A DNA stretch of 14,393 nt from Candidatus Mancarchaeum sp. GTDB lineage: Archaea > Micrarchaeota > Micrarchaeia > Micrarchaeales > Micrarchaeaceae. The position numbers and the translations under genes are program-made. Below, piece by piece: positions 1 to 5,952 of this stretch. Where the stretch lies: the NCBI GenBank assembly GCA_027364995.1, contig DAHXOG010000011.1:1-14393 (forward strand). The letters are read 5' to 3'. Numbering within the stretch: the stretch's first letter is position 1; each line of letters starts with the position of its first letter. The notes under the pieces are model-generated. The model saw nothing but the letters and a program-made list of their open reading frames with translations, searched no databases and was not told the origin of the DNA.

Positions 1-559
1 ATATTTTATTTTCCTTATTTACAAAATTCTCAGGAGTCCCGTAAAGATTGTACATTAAATTGTATATATCTCCCCAATCCTTTTCCCTATTGCTTTTTAT
101 CTTCATTAATACTAACAATGCAGGATTAACCACATCGACTTTAGTGTCATGCGCCCCTATGCTAACTTTTTTAGAATAACTTATAATATCGGAAATTTCA
201 ATTCCTGACACTCTTTTAGTATAATACAAGTCAATGCTTATGCCTGTACTTTCATCTATAAGCTTCTTTATGCCCCCATCGGCATCATTCTCATATATGA
301 AACCATTTTCGAGAATACGGTCTTTCGCCGCTTTAACGCTCTCTGCATCTCTATGGTTGAGCTTTACTACTACGTCTATATCATGGGTAAATCTGGCGTC
401 CTTTGAACAATATATATTTACGGCCCTGCCGCCAATTATGACTGCCTTATCGCCGAATATTCGATCAAGCCTTGAATAAATATCCTCAAGCTTATAAATT
501 GGTATATTGTAGCCGTCCTTCTTTTTATCGCTATGTTTGCTGAATTTGAAAGATTCCAT
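1..559 (-). CDS. Nucleotidyltransferase-fold protein, AbiEii/MNT-like (partial, 3' end off the left edge)
   Basis: The minus-strand frame is open from an ATG at 559 to the window edge: 186 codons with no stop, so the C-terminus is missing. Residues 43-62 hold a nucleotidyltransferase signature: IIGGRAVNIY, then R-F-T-H-D-I-D. The two aspartates D60 and D62 are the expected metal ligands, and D110 in ISIDLYY is a good candidate for the third carboxylate. This GG...T-x-D-I-D pattern is typical of small nucleotidyltransferases such as AbiEii toxins, MNT domains and DUF6036-type proteins. Enzymes of this fold move an NMP from an NTP onto RNA, protein or a small molecule; the target here cannot be told. 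A possible TATA element lies about 26 bases upstream. No partner antitoxin gene lies on the visible side; one could lie beyond the edge. The fold is fairly sure, the toxin role is not. Confidence 0.8.
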   Translation of the reverse strand, partial: MESFKFSKHSDKKKDGYNIPIYKLEDIYSRLDRIFGDKAVIIGGRAVNIYCSKDARFTHDIDVVVKLNHRDAESVKAAKDRILENGFIYENDADGGIKKLIDESTGISIDLYYTKRVSGIEISDIISYSKKVSIGAHDTKVDVVNPALLVLMKIKSNREKDWGDIYNLMYNLYGTPENFVNKENKI

Positions 560-580
560 GGTAATATTGATGCATATCAG

Positions 581-590
581 ATATTAATAG
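581..590 (-). promoter_or_regulatory. Candidate TATA box for the nucleotidyltransferase gene
   Basis: On the minus strand this reads CTATTAATAT. Its centre is about 26 bases before the ATG at 559, the archaeal TATA-to-start-site distance, so the transcript could be leaderless. It is AT-rich and only moderately close to the consensus. Confidence 0.35.
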
Positions 591-635
591 GTTACAGTTA
601 TCCAGAGCCAGTAAAAACGCGCAAAAAAGCAAAGC

Positions 636-643
636 TTTAAATA
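636..643 (+). promoter_or_regulatory. Strong archaeal TATA box with no downstream gene
   Basis: The plus strand reads TTTAAATA, preceded by the purine-rich AAAGC expected of a BRE. The predicted start site is near 665. No coding region follows on the plus strand; only the hairpin at 710-729 lies downstream. The element is partly symmetric (CATATATATT on the minus strand), so it could instead serve the leftward nucleotidyltransferase gene with a leader of about 60 bases. Confidence 0.4.
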
Positions 644-709
644 TATATGCTTTCTAATATACTACGCAATTATGCTTTTTCTATAACAACCCTATTCTCA
701 TCCACCCGG

Positions 710-729
710 GGCGTATGGAAACATACGCC
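710..729. other. Perfect 8-bp hairpin with GAAA loop, possible small RNA or 3' end structure
   Basis: GGCGTATG at 710-717 pairs perfectly with CATACGCC at 722-729 around a GAAA loop, a stable GNRA tetraloop on the plus strand; the minus-strand loop is TTTC. It lies 26 bases beyond the trmI stop and about 45 bases downstream of the start site predicted from the TATA box at 636. No T-tract follows on either strand, so a standard terminator is a poor fit. It sits in a 195-base non-coding gap (560-754) in which nothing else was recognised. Confidence 0.45.
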
Positions 730-754
730 TCAACCCCACAAATAAAACATCAGC

Positions 755-1372
755 TTATGCTCTCTTTTCTTCGTTAATATTTATTTTGGTTGTTTTATCA
801 TCAATGGACTTTTTGGCGAATACAAGGTATGCTGTATGCCACACGCCTTTTGTTGAAGGCCTCATTCCTTCTGGCCTTACCAGTATGTCCCTTAATATGC
901 ACTCATAAGTCCTTATATCGTAAAAACCGCTCTTCTCAAGCTTCATGGCGAACTTCGATACCTGCTCCATATGCGGCATGTATCCGACTATTACGCCGTT
1001 GGGCTTAAGCGCTTTCCTCGCCCTGGGCACCGCCTTTTCCGCCCCTGGAAGGTCCAATGTTATCAAATCAATATCCTTCTCCTTGAGATCCTTTGTTATA
1101 TCTCCGTGCCTTATCTCAAGGTTCGGCACATTCGCGGTAATCTTGTTCTTCTCGGCTATCTTTATGAAGTCTTCCCTAAGCTCATAGCTTATTACCTTGT
1201 CGGCTATCCTGGCCAGGCTTACTGCAAGCCATCCGCTGCCCGTGCCTGCGTCTACGCATACGCTATCCTTACCTATTCCTGAATAAGCGATTATTATCCC
1301 TATGTCCTTTGGCAGTATTACCTGCGGCGCCCTCTTTAACCGTTTGAAGTTATCAGGCAATTCGATTCTCAA
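755..1372 (-). CDS. trmI: tRNA (adenine-N1-)-methyltransferase TrmI, short form (m1A57/58)
   Basis: This SAM-dependent methyltransferase is expected to make m1A at position 58 (in archaea also 57) of the tRNA T-loop. Visible motifs are the family lead-in RAPQVILPKD, the SAM loop VDAGTGSGW, the YELREDF strand, LDLPGAE as the catalytic DLP motif, and the C-terminal RPSTKGVWHTAYLVFA, close to the family's RPxxxxxHTGY segment. Archaeal homologues carry roughly 60 more N-terminal residues, a small beta domain, which is absent here. I chose the TTG at 1372 because GTGAT lies 3 bases before it, its first residues match where family similarity begins, and it starts just after the topoisomerase stop. 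An ATG at 1432 would add 20 residues and overlap topA by 56 bases, but those residues are a reframed copy of the topoisomerase tail and no ribosome site precedes it. It is the last gene of the operon. Confidence 0.88.
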   Translation of the reverse strand: MRIELPDNFKRLKRAPQVILPKDIGIIIAYSGIGKDSVCVDAGTGSGWLAVSLARIADKVISYELREDFIKIAEKNKITANVPNLEIRHGDITKDLKEKDIDLITLDLPGAEKAVPRARKALKPNGVIVGYMPHMEQVSKFAMKLEKSGFYDIRTYECILRDILVRPEGMRPSTKGVWHTAYLVFAKKSIDDKTTKININEEKRA

Positions 1373-1375
1373 TAT

Positions 1376-1380
1376 ATCAC
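1376..1380 (-). promoter_or_regulatory. Ribosome binding site GTGAT deciding the trmI TTG start
   Basis: On the minus strand GTGAT is followed by three bases and the TTG at 1372. It complements the extreme 3' end of archaeal 16S rRNA (the AUCAC part of AUCACCUCC). The TGA inside it is the topoisomerase stop codon, so translation of the two genes is probably coupled. The valS site has the same spacing. Confidence 0.5.
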
Positions 1381-3656
1381 TCGTTTTTTTCTTTGCGCTT
1401 GGCCTTTTTTGCCTTAGCAACCTTTTCGGCATCTGTCTTTTTCGCGGTTTTCTTTGCCTTGCCCTTTTTCACCGCTCTTTTTGCAGGTTTGGCCTTTGCC
1501 TTTTCCTTATCCTTAATCGCGATAACGCTTTTGGCCTCTTCTTGTGCACCTTTGCTTTCGGCAGGCTGTCCTTCTGCTACTGCTTTATTATTGCTCTCCT
1601 CTTTGTAGTCGCTCTTTGTCTTGAACGCTATCGGCCTGTTCGGGCAGTTGGGATCAAGGTCCATCTCGAATGGCTTCATGCCCCTTCTTATGACCTTCAC
1701 TATCGGAGTTTTGCAGTATTCGCATATCCTTCCGGTCGGCACTATCTTTGCTTTCTGCACCAATGGATACGTATTCGTGCATTTTGGGTACTCGTCGCAT
1801 GCCACGAATTGCTTGCCTATCCTGGAATGCCTTATTATCAGGTTGCCGACTCCGCACTTCGGGCATTTGCCAAGTATGCTGGCCTCCATGAAGCTGCTCT
1901 TCAATTCGCTTGAGACCTGGTGCATGTTCTTGTCGAATAGCTCCAATGCAGCGAGCAGCATCTTTTTCCCATGCTCCAGCACTTCAGCCTCGCTCTTCTT
2001 CTTTTCGGATATTTCCTCCATGTCCCTCTCAAGCTCCCTGGTGGTCTTCTCATCCACTATCATGGGGCAGTTCTTCAGCAGCGATTCGTATATGCTCATT
2101 CCGAAGCTTGTAACCGTAAGGCTAGCGCCGTCTACATATCCTCTTTTGAAAAGCGTGTCTACGATATTGGCCCTAGTGGCCTTTGTTCCAAGCCCCTTCT
2201 TTTCCAGCTCGGCGATTATGCCTGCCTTCGTGAATCTCTTGGGCGGCTTGGTCTCTAGGCTGTGCATTACGATGGAATCTGCGGCATCCCTCTCGCCCTC
2301 GGTGAAATTGGGGACCTCCTTCTCCTCTATGTTTGCGTATTTGTAATAGTCCAGCCACGCCCTCTTGGTTATCTTTGCCCCGGATGTGGAATATTTCTCA
2401 TTTCCTATGCTGGCATTGATCTTTACCCTCGCAACGCTTGCAGGCTCTGCGAAGCACGATAGGAATCTCCTTGCTATCAAATCGTACAGCTCGTATTCTT
2501 GCTTTGAGAGGTCTTTCGGCGTTATCCCTGTCGGAAATATTGCAGGGTGGGCCTCGTCGGTCTTCTTGCCCTCCAACGGCTTTATCCTGTTTTTGGATAT
2601 TAGCTCATTGGCTATGGCCGTATACTCCTTATTTTCCGACAATGCCTTTATTATTCCTGGCAGGCCAAGCGAATACGGCAACTTCTGAGACGATGTCCTT
2701 GGATATGATATGTATGAGCGTTCGTAAAGCTTTTGGGCTATGGCAAGCGTAAGCGACGGATCAAGCCTAAATACCCTGCTTGCTTCCAATTGCAATGACG
2801 TTAAATCAAATGGAGGGTAGGGCCAGCGAGGGTCCTCTTTTGCGGATATGCCGTCTATGATGGCGCTTTCCTTGTTCCTCATGCTTTCCTCCAGGGCCTT
2901 ATCGGCTACCGCCTTGTCCTTCATGTCGCCCCTTGAATTGATAAACTCTATGCCCTTTATGCTTGCGGCTATGCGCCAGAATGGCTCCGGCTTGAAATCC
3001 GATATCTCCTTCTCCCGCTTGGAGAGTATCGCAAGCGTAGGGCCTTGCACCCTTCCTATGCTTAGGTATTTCCCTCCTCCTATGCTGCCCAATGCCTGCG
3101 TAAGCGCCCTGCTGAGGTTTATGCCCCATATCCAATCAAGCATGTGCCTGGCCTCTCCAGCATAGAAATTCTCCAGGTCAAGCTCAGACATGTTGTTATA
3201 GGAATCGACAAGGTCCTTTGTGGTTGTCGTGGAATACTTCATGCGCTTGGCGTATTGCCTTAGCTTCTCGACAGGCTGTTTCGTAGCCTCCTTTATTATG
3301 TTGGTCCCTATTACGGTGCCTTCTATGTCGTAGTCGCACGCGTTTATGAAATAATCGCACTCCTTGGCTACTTTAAGTATGACATCAAGATACTGCTTGG
3401 TGAACGCCGAGCTTTTCGACGCTGAATATGATGGCGCCCATTCAACATCCAATACGGGATATCCTCGCTTGTATCCTACCTGCTTTATGGTATACAAGTG
3501 CCCGACAGCAGGAGCGACATACAAGACGTCGTCGCCCTTGTCTATCTCATAATAGCTTATTTTTCCGTTGGCCTTCCGCTTCTGCTCGCCGTTTCCAAGG
3601 GCCGTAGCTATCCTAAGCGCTACGCTTGGTTTTTCCGCTATTATCAATGTGTGCAT
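1377..3656 (-). CDS. topA: Type IA DNA topoisomerase with C-terminal zinc ribbons and Lys/Ala-rich tail
   Basis: It relaxes negatively supercoiled DNA by cutting one strand through a 5'-phosphotyrosine link. From the ATG at 3656 it has 759 residues. The Toprim domain opens with HTLIIAEKPS and holds the metal-binding D108-x-D110-x-E112-G. LSIGRVQGPTLAIL and YISYPRTSSQ (catalytic Tyr about 318) are hallmark cleavage-domain motifs, followed by DEAHPAIFPTG. Near 598-630 is a four-cysteine ribbon starting CPKC. A second ribbon (CEYC...NCPN) shows only three cysteines, with aspartate where the fourth is usual. The last 60 or so residues are rich in Lys and Ala, resembling a histone H1-type DNA-binding tail. 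A TTG at 3671 would add five residues, but family similarity begins at the ATG. It lies between the small membrane protein (18-base gap) and trmI. Confidence 0.96.
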   Translation of the reverse strand: MHTLIIAEKPSVALRIATALGNGEQKRKANGKISYYEIDKGDDVLYVAPAVGHLYTIKQVGYKRGYPVLDVEWAPSYSASKSSAFTKQYLDVILKVAKECDYFINACDYDIEGTVIGTNIIKEATKQPVEKLRQYAKRMKYSTTTTKDLVDSYNNMSELDLENFYAGEARHMLDWIWGINLSRALTQALGSIGGGKYLSIGRVQGPTLAILSKREKEISDFKPEPFWRIAASIKGIEFINSRGDMKDKAVADKALEESMRNKESAIIDGISAKEDPRWPYPPFDLTSLQLEASRVFRLDPSLTLAIAQKLYERSYISYPRTSSQKLPYSLGLPGIIKALSENKEYTAIANELISKNRIKPLEGKKTDEAHPAIFPTGITPKDLSKQEYELYDLIARRFLSCFAEPASVARVKINASIGNEKYSTSGAKITKRAWLDYYKYANIEEKEVPNFTEGERDAADSIVMHSLETKPPKRFTKAGIIAELEKKGLGTKATRANIVDTLFKRGYVDGASLTVTSFGMSIYESLLKNCPMIVDEKTTRELERDMEEISEKKKSEAEVLEHGKKMLLAALELFDKNMHQVSSELKSSFMEASILGKCPKCGVGNLIIRHSRIGKQFVACDEYPKCTNTYPLVQKAKIVPTGRICEYCKTPIVKVIRRGMKPFEMDLDPNCPNRPIAFKTKSDYKEESNNKAVAEGQPAESKGAQEEAKSVIAIKDKEKAKAKPAKRAVKKGKAKKTAKKTDAEKVAKAKKAKRKEKNE

Positions 3657-3674
3657 AAGCCTAACCGTCAAAGC

Positions 3675-3938
3675 TCATCGTTTTTTGCTTCTTTGCTTTC
3701 TGTTTTTTCGTTTTCTTGCAGGATTCCTGCGTATTTTCGCATGCATGGCCACATCGGCAGTAACCCCTGCGCTCGGCATCTTGGATATCAGCCATGTGTC
3801 AAGGAATCCAAGTATTAAGGATATGACGCCTCCGACATAAAAGTATGTTACGGCTCCATAAACTATAAATATGGATATTGTTACTATTATTGCTATAACT
3901 GTTACTAACGAAATTACGAATAACTGTACGTTTTCCAT
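3675..3938 (-). CDS. Small two-helix membrane protein with strongly basic C-terminal tail, unknown function
   Basis: This 87-residue protein has two adjacent hydrophobic segments, about 6-28 and 29-51, with the turn at VYGAVTYFYVGG. A linker follows, then a tail (about 68-87) made almost entirely of Arg, Lys, Asn and Gln. The tail would probably face the cytoplasm and might touch nucleic acid or acidic lipids; that is inference. I do not recognise the family. The ATG at 3938 is preferred over a TTG at 3950: a TATA-like element at 3981-3990 puts the start site near 3960, leaving a leader of about 20 bases. It heads the operon with topA and trmI and is divergent from the SMR pair. Confidence 0.65.
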   Translation of the reverse strand: MENVQLFVISLVTVIAIIVTISIFIVYGAVTYFYVGGVISLILGFLDTWLISKMPSAGVTADVAMHAKIRRNPARKRKNRKQRSKKR

Positions 3939-3958
3939 AAAAGCCAACACGTGGTTTG

Positions 3959-4324
3959 ATGATTACAATATACCTAATCATATTTATAACACTTATTGCG
4001 GCAATAATAGTGTCATTCGCCCAAACGCTTTTCAAATCCGAGCTTATGAAGGGCAACAAGAGCATAAAGCAGATAATAAAGTCCATTTTCACGAACAAGA
4101 GGATGCTGCTCGGCATAGCGGCTTATTTTGCAAGCCTTGTAATATACCTATACGCGCTGTCAAGGGCGCCGTTGTCCGTTGTTTATCCGATATTCGCCAG
4201 CAGCTTCATATTCGTTACGCTGTTCGCTGCGAAATTCCTCAAAGAGCCGCTTAACGTAAAGCGAGTAATAGGCATAGCGCTTGTTTTCATAGGGATAGCT
4301 TTCATAGCCGTCTCGTACGTGTGA
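3959..4324 (+). CDS. Four-helix SMR/EamA-like membrane protein, first of a pair
   Basis: This 121-residue protein has four hydrophobic segments (about 2-24, 47-67, 70-92, 102-121), the layout of small multidrug resistance proteins and of ArnE/ArnF-type half transporters in the drug/metabolite transporter superfamily. The S-F-A-Q-T-L-F-K end of helix 1 and LSRAPLSVVYPIFA before helix 3 are typical of EamA-like domains. When helix 1 is aligned with EmrE through its conserved Lys, the essential Glu14 position is Val, so a canonical proton/drug antiporter is unlikely. Lipid-linked sugar or lipid movement, as in ArnE/F, is possible. The ATG at 3959 is used; a TTG just before it is in frame. Its partner starts four bases after its stop, suggesting a heterodimer such as EbrAB or MdtIJ. 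No clear TATA box was found upstream. Confidence 0.8.
   Translation: MITIYLIIFITLIAAIIVSFAQTLFKSELMKGNKSIKQIIKSIFTNKRMLLGIAAYFASLVIYLYALSRAPLSVVYPIFASSFIFVTLFAAKFLKEPLNVKRVIGIALVFIGIAFIAVSYV
3981..3990 (-). promoter_or_regulatory. TATA box for the small membrane protein-topA-trmI operon
   Basis: The minus strand reads GTTATAAATA, close to the archaeal consensus. The predicted start site is near 3960, about 20 bases before the ATG at 3938. The element lies inside the first 32 bases of the divergent plus-strand coding region, so the two transcription units overlap at their 5' ends. Confidence 0.5.
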
Positions 4325-4325
4325 T
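4321..4325 (+). promoter_or_regulatory. Ribosome binding site GTGAT containing the upstream stop codon
   Basis: GTGAT sits three bases before the ATG at 4329 and includes the TGA that ends the preceding gene. This implies translational coupling, and so similar amounts of the two membrane proteins. The geometry matches the valS and trmI sites. Confidence 0.45.
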
Positions 4326-4328
4326 ATC

Positions 4329-4655
4329 ATGCAGAGAAGAAAAGCCGAGAACATAACGATGCTCATAGGGTCTACATTCCTAGGGGCCGTGGGCCAGCTG
4401 CTCTTCAAGTATGCCCTCAGCGTACATATACTATACATAATAGGCGCGGGCGTTTTCGCATATTTCGTTTCCACGCTTATATATTTCTACGTCCTTACCA
4501 GGGCTAACCTAAGCTGGGCTTACAGCGTCGGCGGCTTAAGCTATATATTCGCTGTTATATTGGCTGCAGCGCTTCTGGCGGAGAACGTCCCTATAATCAG
4601 ATGGGTCGGGGTAATAATAATAACCGTAGGAGTAGTCTTTGTTGGAAGCAGCTGA
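4329..4655 (+). CDS. Four-helix SMR/EamA-like membrane protein, second of a pair
   Basis: This 108-residue protein has helices at about 9-28, 33-56, 60-84 and 89-107. GQLLFKYAL in helix 1 resembles the GQLxxK motif of ArnE-type proteins. The segment LTRANLSWAYSVGGLSYIF is laid out like LSRAPLSVVYPIFASSFIF in the partner, so the two are probably old paralogues with helix 1 and helix 3 roles kept. The EmrE Glu14 position is occupied by Gly. It is translationally coupled to the gene before it and is the last gene of this plus-strand unit. It faces the eS1 gene tail to tail across 113 bases in which I see no gene, only a weak hairpin (GCTTT/AAAGC at 4656-4671). Confidence 0.8.
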   Translation: MQRRKAENITMLIGSTFLGAVGQLLFKYALSVHILYIIGAGVFAYFVSTLIYFYVLTRANLSWAYSVGGLSYIFAVILAAALLAENVPIIRWVGVIIITVGVVFVGSS

Positions 4656-4768
4656 GCTTTCAGTATAAAGCATCATGCCGCAGCTATCAGAATAAACAAC
4701 GACACGACTGCAAAGGATAAGCGCAAAAGCAGGGCAGACCATACCTGCCTATGCGACTGCAAAAAGCC

Positions 4769-5338
4769 TCAGTCCGCTACTTCGAACTTCTTCATCTCTA
4801 CCTTGCTTATGGGTGCAATGTGCGCCATCTTGGCTCCAAGATCGCTCTGCAGCTTTCCCTCTATGATGCTGTCAACAGCCTCCTTGAAGCTCTTGTCCTT
4901 GAAATAAGCGATTACGAACGCGTTTGCCTCCTTCCTTATGCCTATGAGCTTTGTGTGCGCAGTTCTTCCCTTTGTTATTATCATTATCTTGGCGATTTCA
5001 TTTATGCCGTCGTTGGTCGTTACCTTGAACACACCGTCGCTTACGCTTTTGTATCTTCTTACCAATGACCTTATGTAGCTGTAAATCTGTTCTATCCTTA
5101 CGATTTTGGTATGCGCTGCCTCGCCGTTAACATCAGTAACCTTAAGCACTATTTCCGTATAAGCGTGCGCAGGGTTGTTTGTTATCGTGGACAATCCTAT
5201 GCGTATGTTCCTTCCCACGACGCTGCTTTCATCGTTCGCAGGCATTTCAGCTATTTGTGCCTCGTTGAACTCCTTCGGCGCATATATAGTGAACCACTTT
5301 TTAAGCTTCCATGTGTCTACAGTTTTTTGAATAGCCAT
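4769..5338 (-). CDS. rps3ae: 30S ribosomal protein eS1 (S3Ae)
   Basis: This is a small-subunit ribosomal protein found in archaea and eukaryotes, placed near the mRNA exit on the platform. At 189 residues it has the near-universal start (WKLKKWFTIYAPKEFN), the S-V-V-G-R-N segment, YIRSLVRRYKSVSDGV and a central KVTTNDGINE. It is close to family length, with only short terminal extensions. The ATG at 5338 follows the uS15 stop by nine bases; GAGGT overlaps that stop and serves as the ribosome site, so the two proteins are probably translated together. The acidic C-terminus (KKFEVAD) is ordinary. Confidence 0.95.
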   Translation of the reverse strand: MAIQKTVDTWKLKKWFTIYAPKEFNEAQIAEMPANDESSVVGRNIRIGLSTITNNPAHAYTEIVLKVTDVNGEAAHTKIVRIEQIYSYIRSLVRRYKSVSDGVFKVTTNDGINEIAKIMIITKGRTAHTKLIGIRKEANAFVIAYFKDKSFKEAVDSIIEGKLQSDLGAKMAHIAPISKVEMKKFEVAD

Positions 5339-5347
5339 AAAAATACC

Positions 5348-5815
5348 TCAGTGTCCCTTTACCAGAAGCTCTGCTTCCTTCGGGTTATACCTCCATTTAT
5401 CGGGCAATACGCCTTCCCTAATATAATATTTAGTTAGTCTCCAGATCTTCGCTTCTATCCTTCCGAGCCTTATCCTGTTGTTTACATCCTGCTTGTTCTT
5501 GTCAAGATGCTTCCTCAGGTTCACCGCCTTCTTCATCAATTGCAGCATATCGTATGGCATGCTCTCCTCTATGCCATTTTCCTTCAGCACGGTCTCCAGC
5601 CTTTTGCCTACTATGTGCTTTATGTAAGGTACCTTGTGCTCCTTCTTAAGCGTCTCTCCTATCAATGCCGGAGGCATGCCCTTCTTGGCGTACTCTACCG
5701 CAAGCTTGATTATCTCATCCTTGTTCTTTTCAGCTCCCTCTATCTTTGCGCCCGCTTCCAGTATGGGCTTTCTTGATTTGGAGTTTCCATTCTTTTTAGT
5801 ATGCATCCTTGCCAT
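5348..5815 (-). CDS. rps15: 30S ribosomal protein uS15 (archaeal S15P/S13e)
   Basis: This primary 16S rRNA-binding protein of the platform has 155 residues, the archaeal/eukaryotic long form. The start MARMHTKKNG is the classical beginning of the family and fixes the ATG at 5815. The N-terminal archaeal domain includes YAKKGMPPALIG. The core RNA-binding region follows: RKHLDKNKQDVNNRIRLGRI, then the RLTKYYIREGVLPDKWRY end. It is the first gene of the pair with eS1. A T-rich promoter region lies 20-40 bases upstream. A DHH/RecJ-type exonuclease gene is often found between these two ribosomal genes in other archaea, from memory; none is present here. Confidence 0.95.
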   Translation of the reverse strand: MARMHTKKNGNSKSRKPILEAGAKIEGAEKNKDEIIKLAVEYAKKGMPPALIGETLKKEHKVPYIKHIVGKRLETVLKENGIEESMPYDMLQLMKKAVNLRKHLDKNKQDVNNRIRLGRIEAKIWRLTKYYIREGVLPDKWRYNPKEAELLVKGH

Positions 5816-5842
5816 TGCAACACTCAGCTTTGTTTATTTTTT

Positions 5843-5854
5843 ATTATTATAATT
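5843..5854 (-). promoter_or_regulatory. AT-rich promoter of the uS15-eS1 operon
   Basis: The minus strand reads AATTATAATAAT, continuing into AAAAAATAAAC, 25-40 bases before the ATG at 5815. The exact TATA register is unclear, but the placement suits a very short leader. The rest of the 5816-5952 gap holds only a small tandem repeat, AAACGAT twice on the minus strand near 5917-5930. Confidence 0.4.
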
Positions 5855-5952
5855 CCTGTTGTCGGATTCCACTATTGTAATGCCATTTATGAGCATATGT
5901 ATACTGTACTATTTCAATCGTTTATCGTTTATGCATTATCTGAAAGTAAAGC

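Noticed and set aside
234..479. An 81-codon plus-strand open frame near the left edge
   Set aside because: The minus-strand frame here is open for 186 codons and carries the nucleotidyltransferase signature.
560..754. A tRNA or C/D or H/ACA guide RNA in the left gap
   Set aside because: No T-loop or cloverleaf, no C/D box pair and no pocket-plus-ACA arrangement could be built around the hairpin.
1302..1913. A 203-codon plus-strand open frame across the topA-trmI junction
   Set aside because: It mirrors the Lys-rich tail as Phe/Leu-rich sequence and overlaps two real genes.
1621..2346. A 241-codon plus-strand open frame opposite the topoisomerase gene
   Set aside because: It is antisense to a strongly conserved coding region, is Ser/Leu-rich without recognisable motifs, and has no ribosome site. 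It is a by-product of codon bias.
4656..4671. A GCTTT/AAAGC hairpin after the SMR pair as a terminator
   Set aside because: The stem is only 5 bp and no T-tract follows; it is too weak to call.
4536..4742. A 68-codon minus-strand frame between the SMR pair and eS1
   Set aside because: It overlaps the second SMR gene, is Ser/Tyr/Cys-rich and has no motif or ribosome site.
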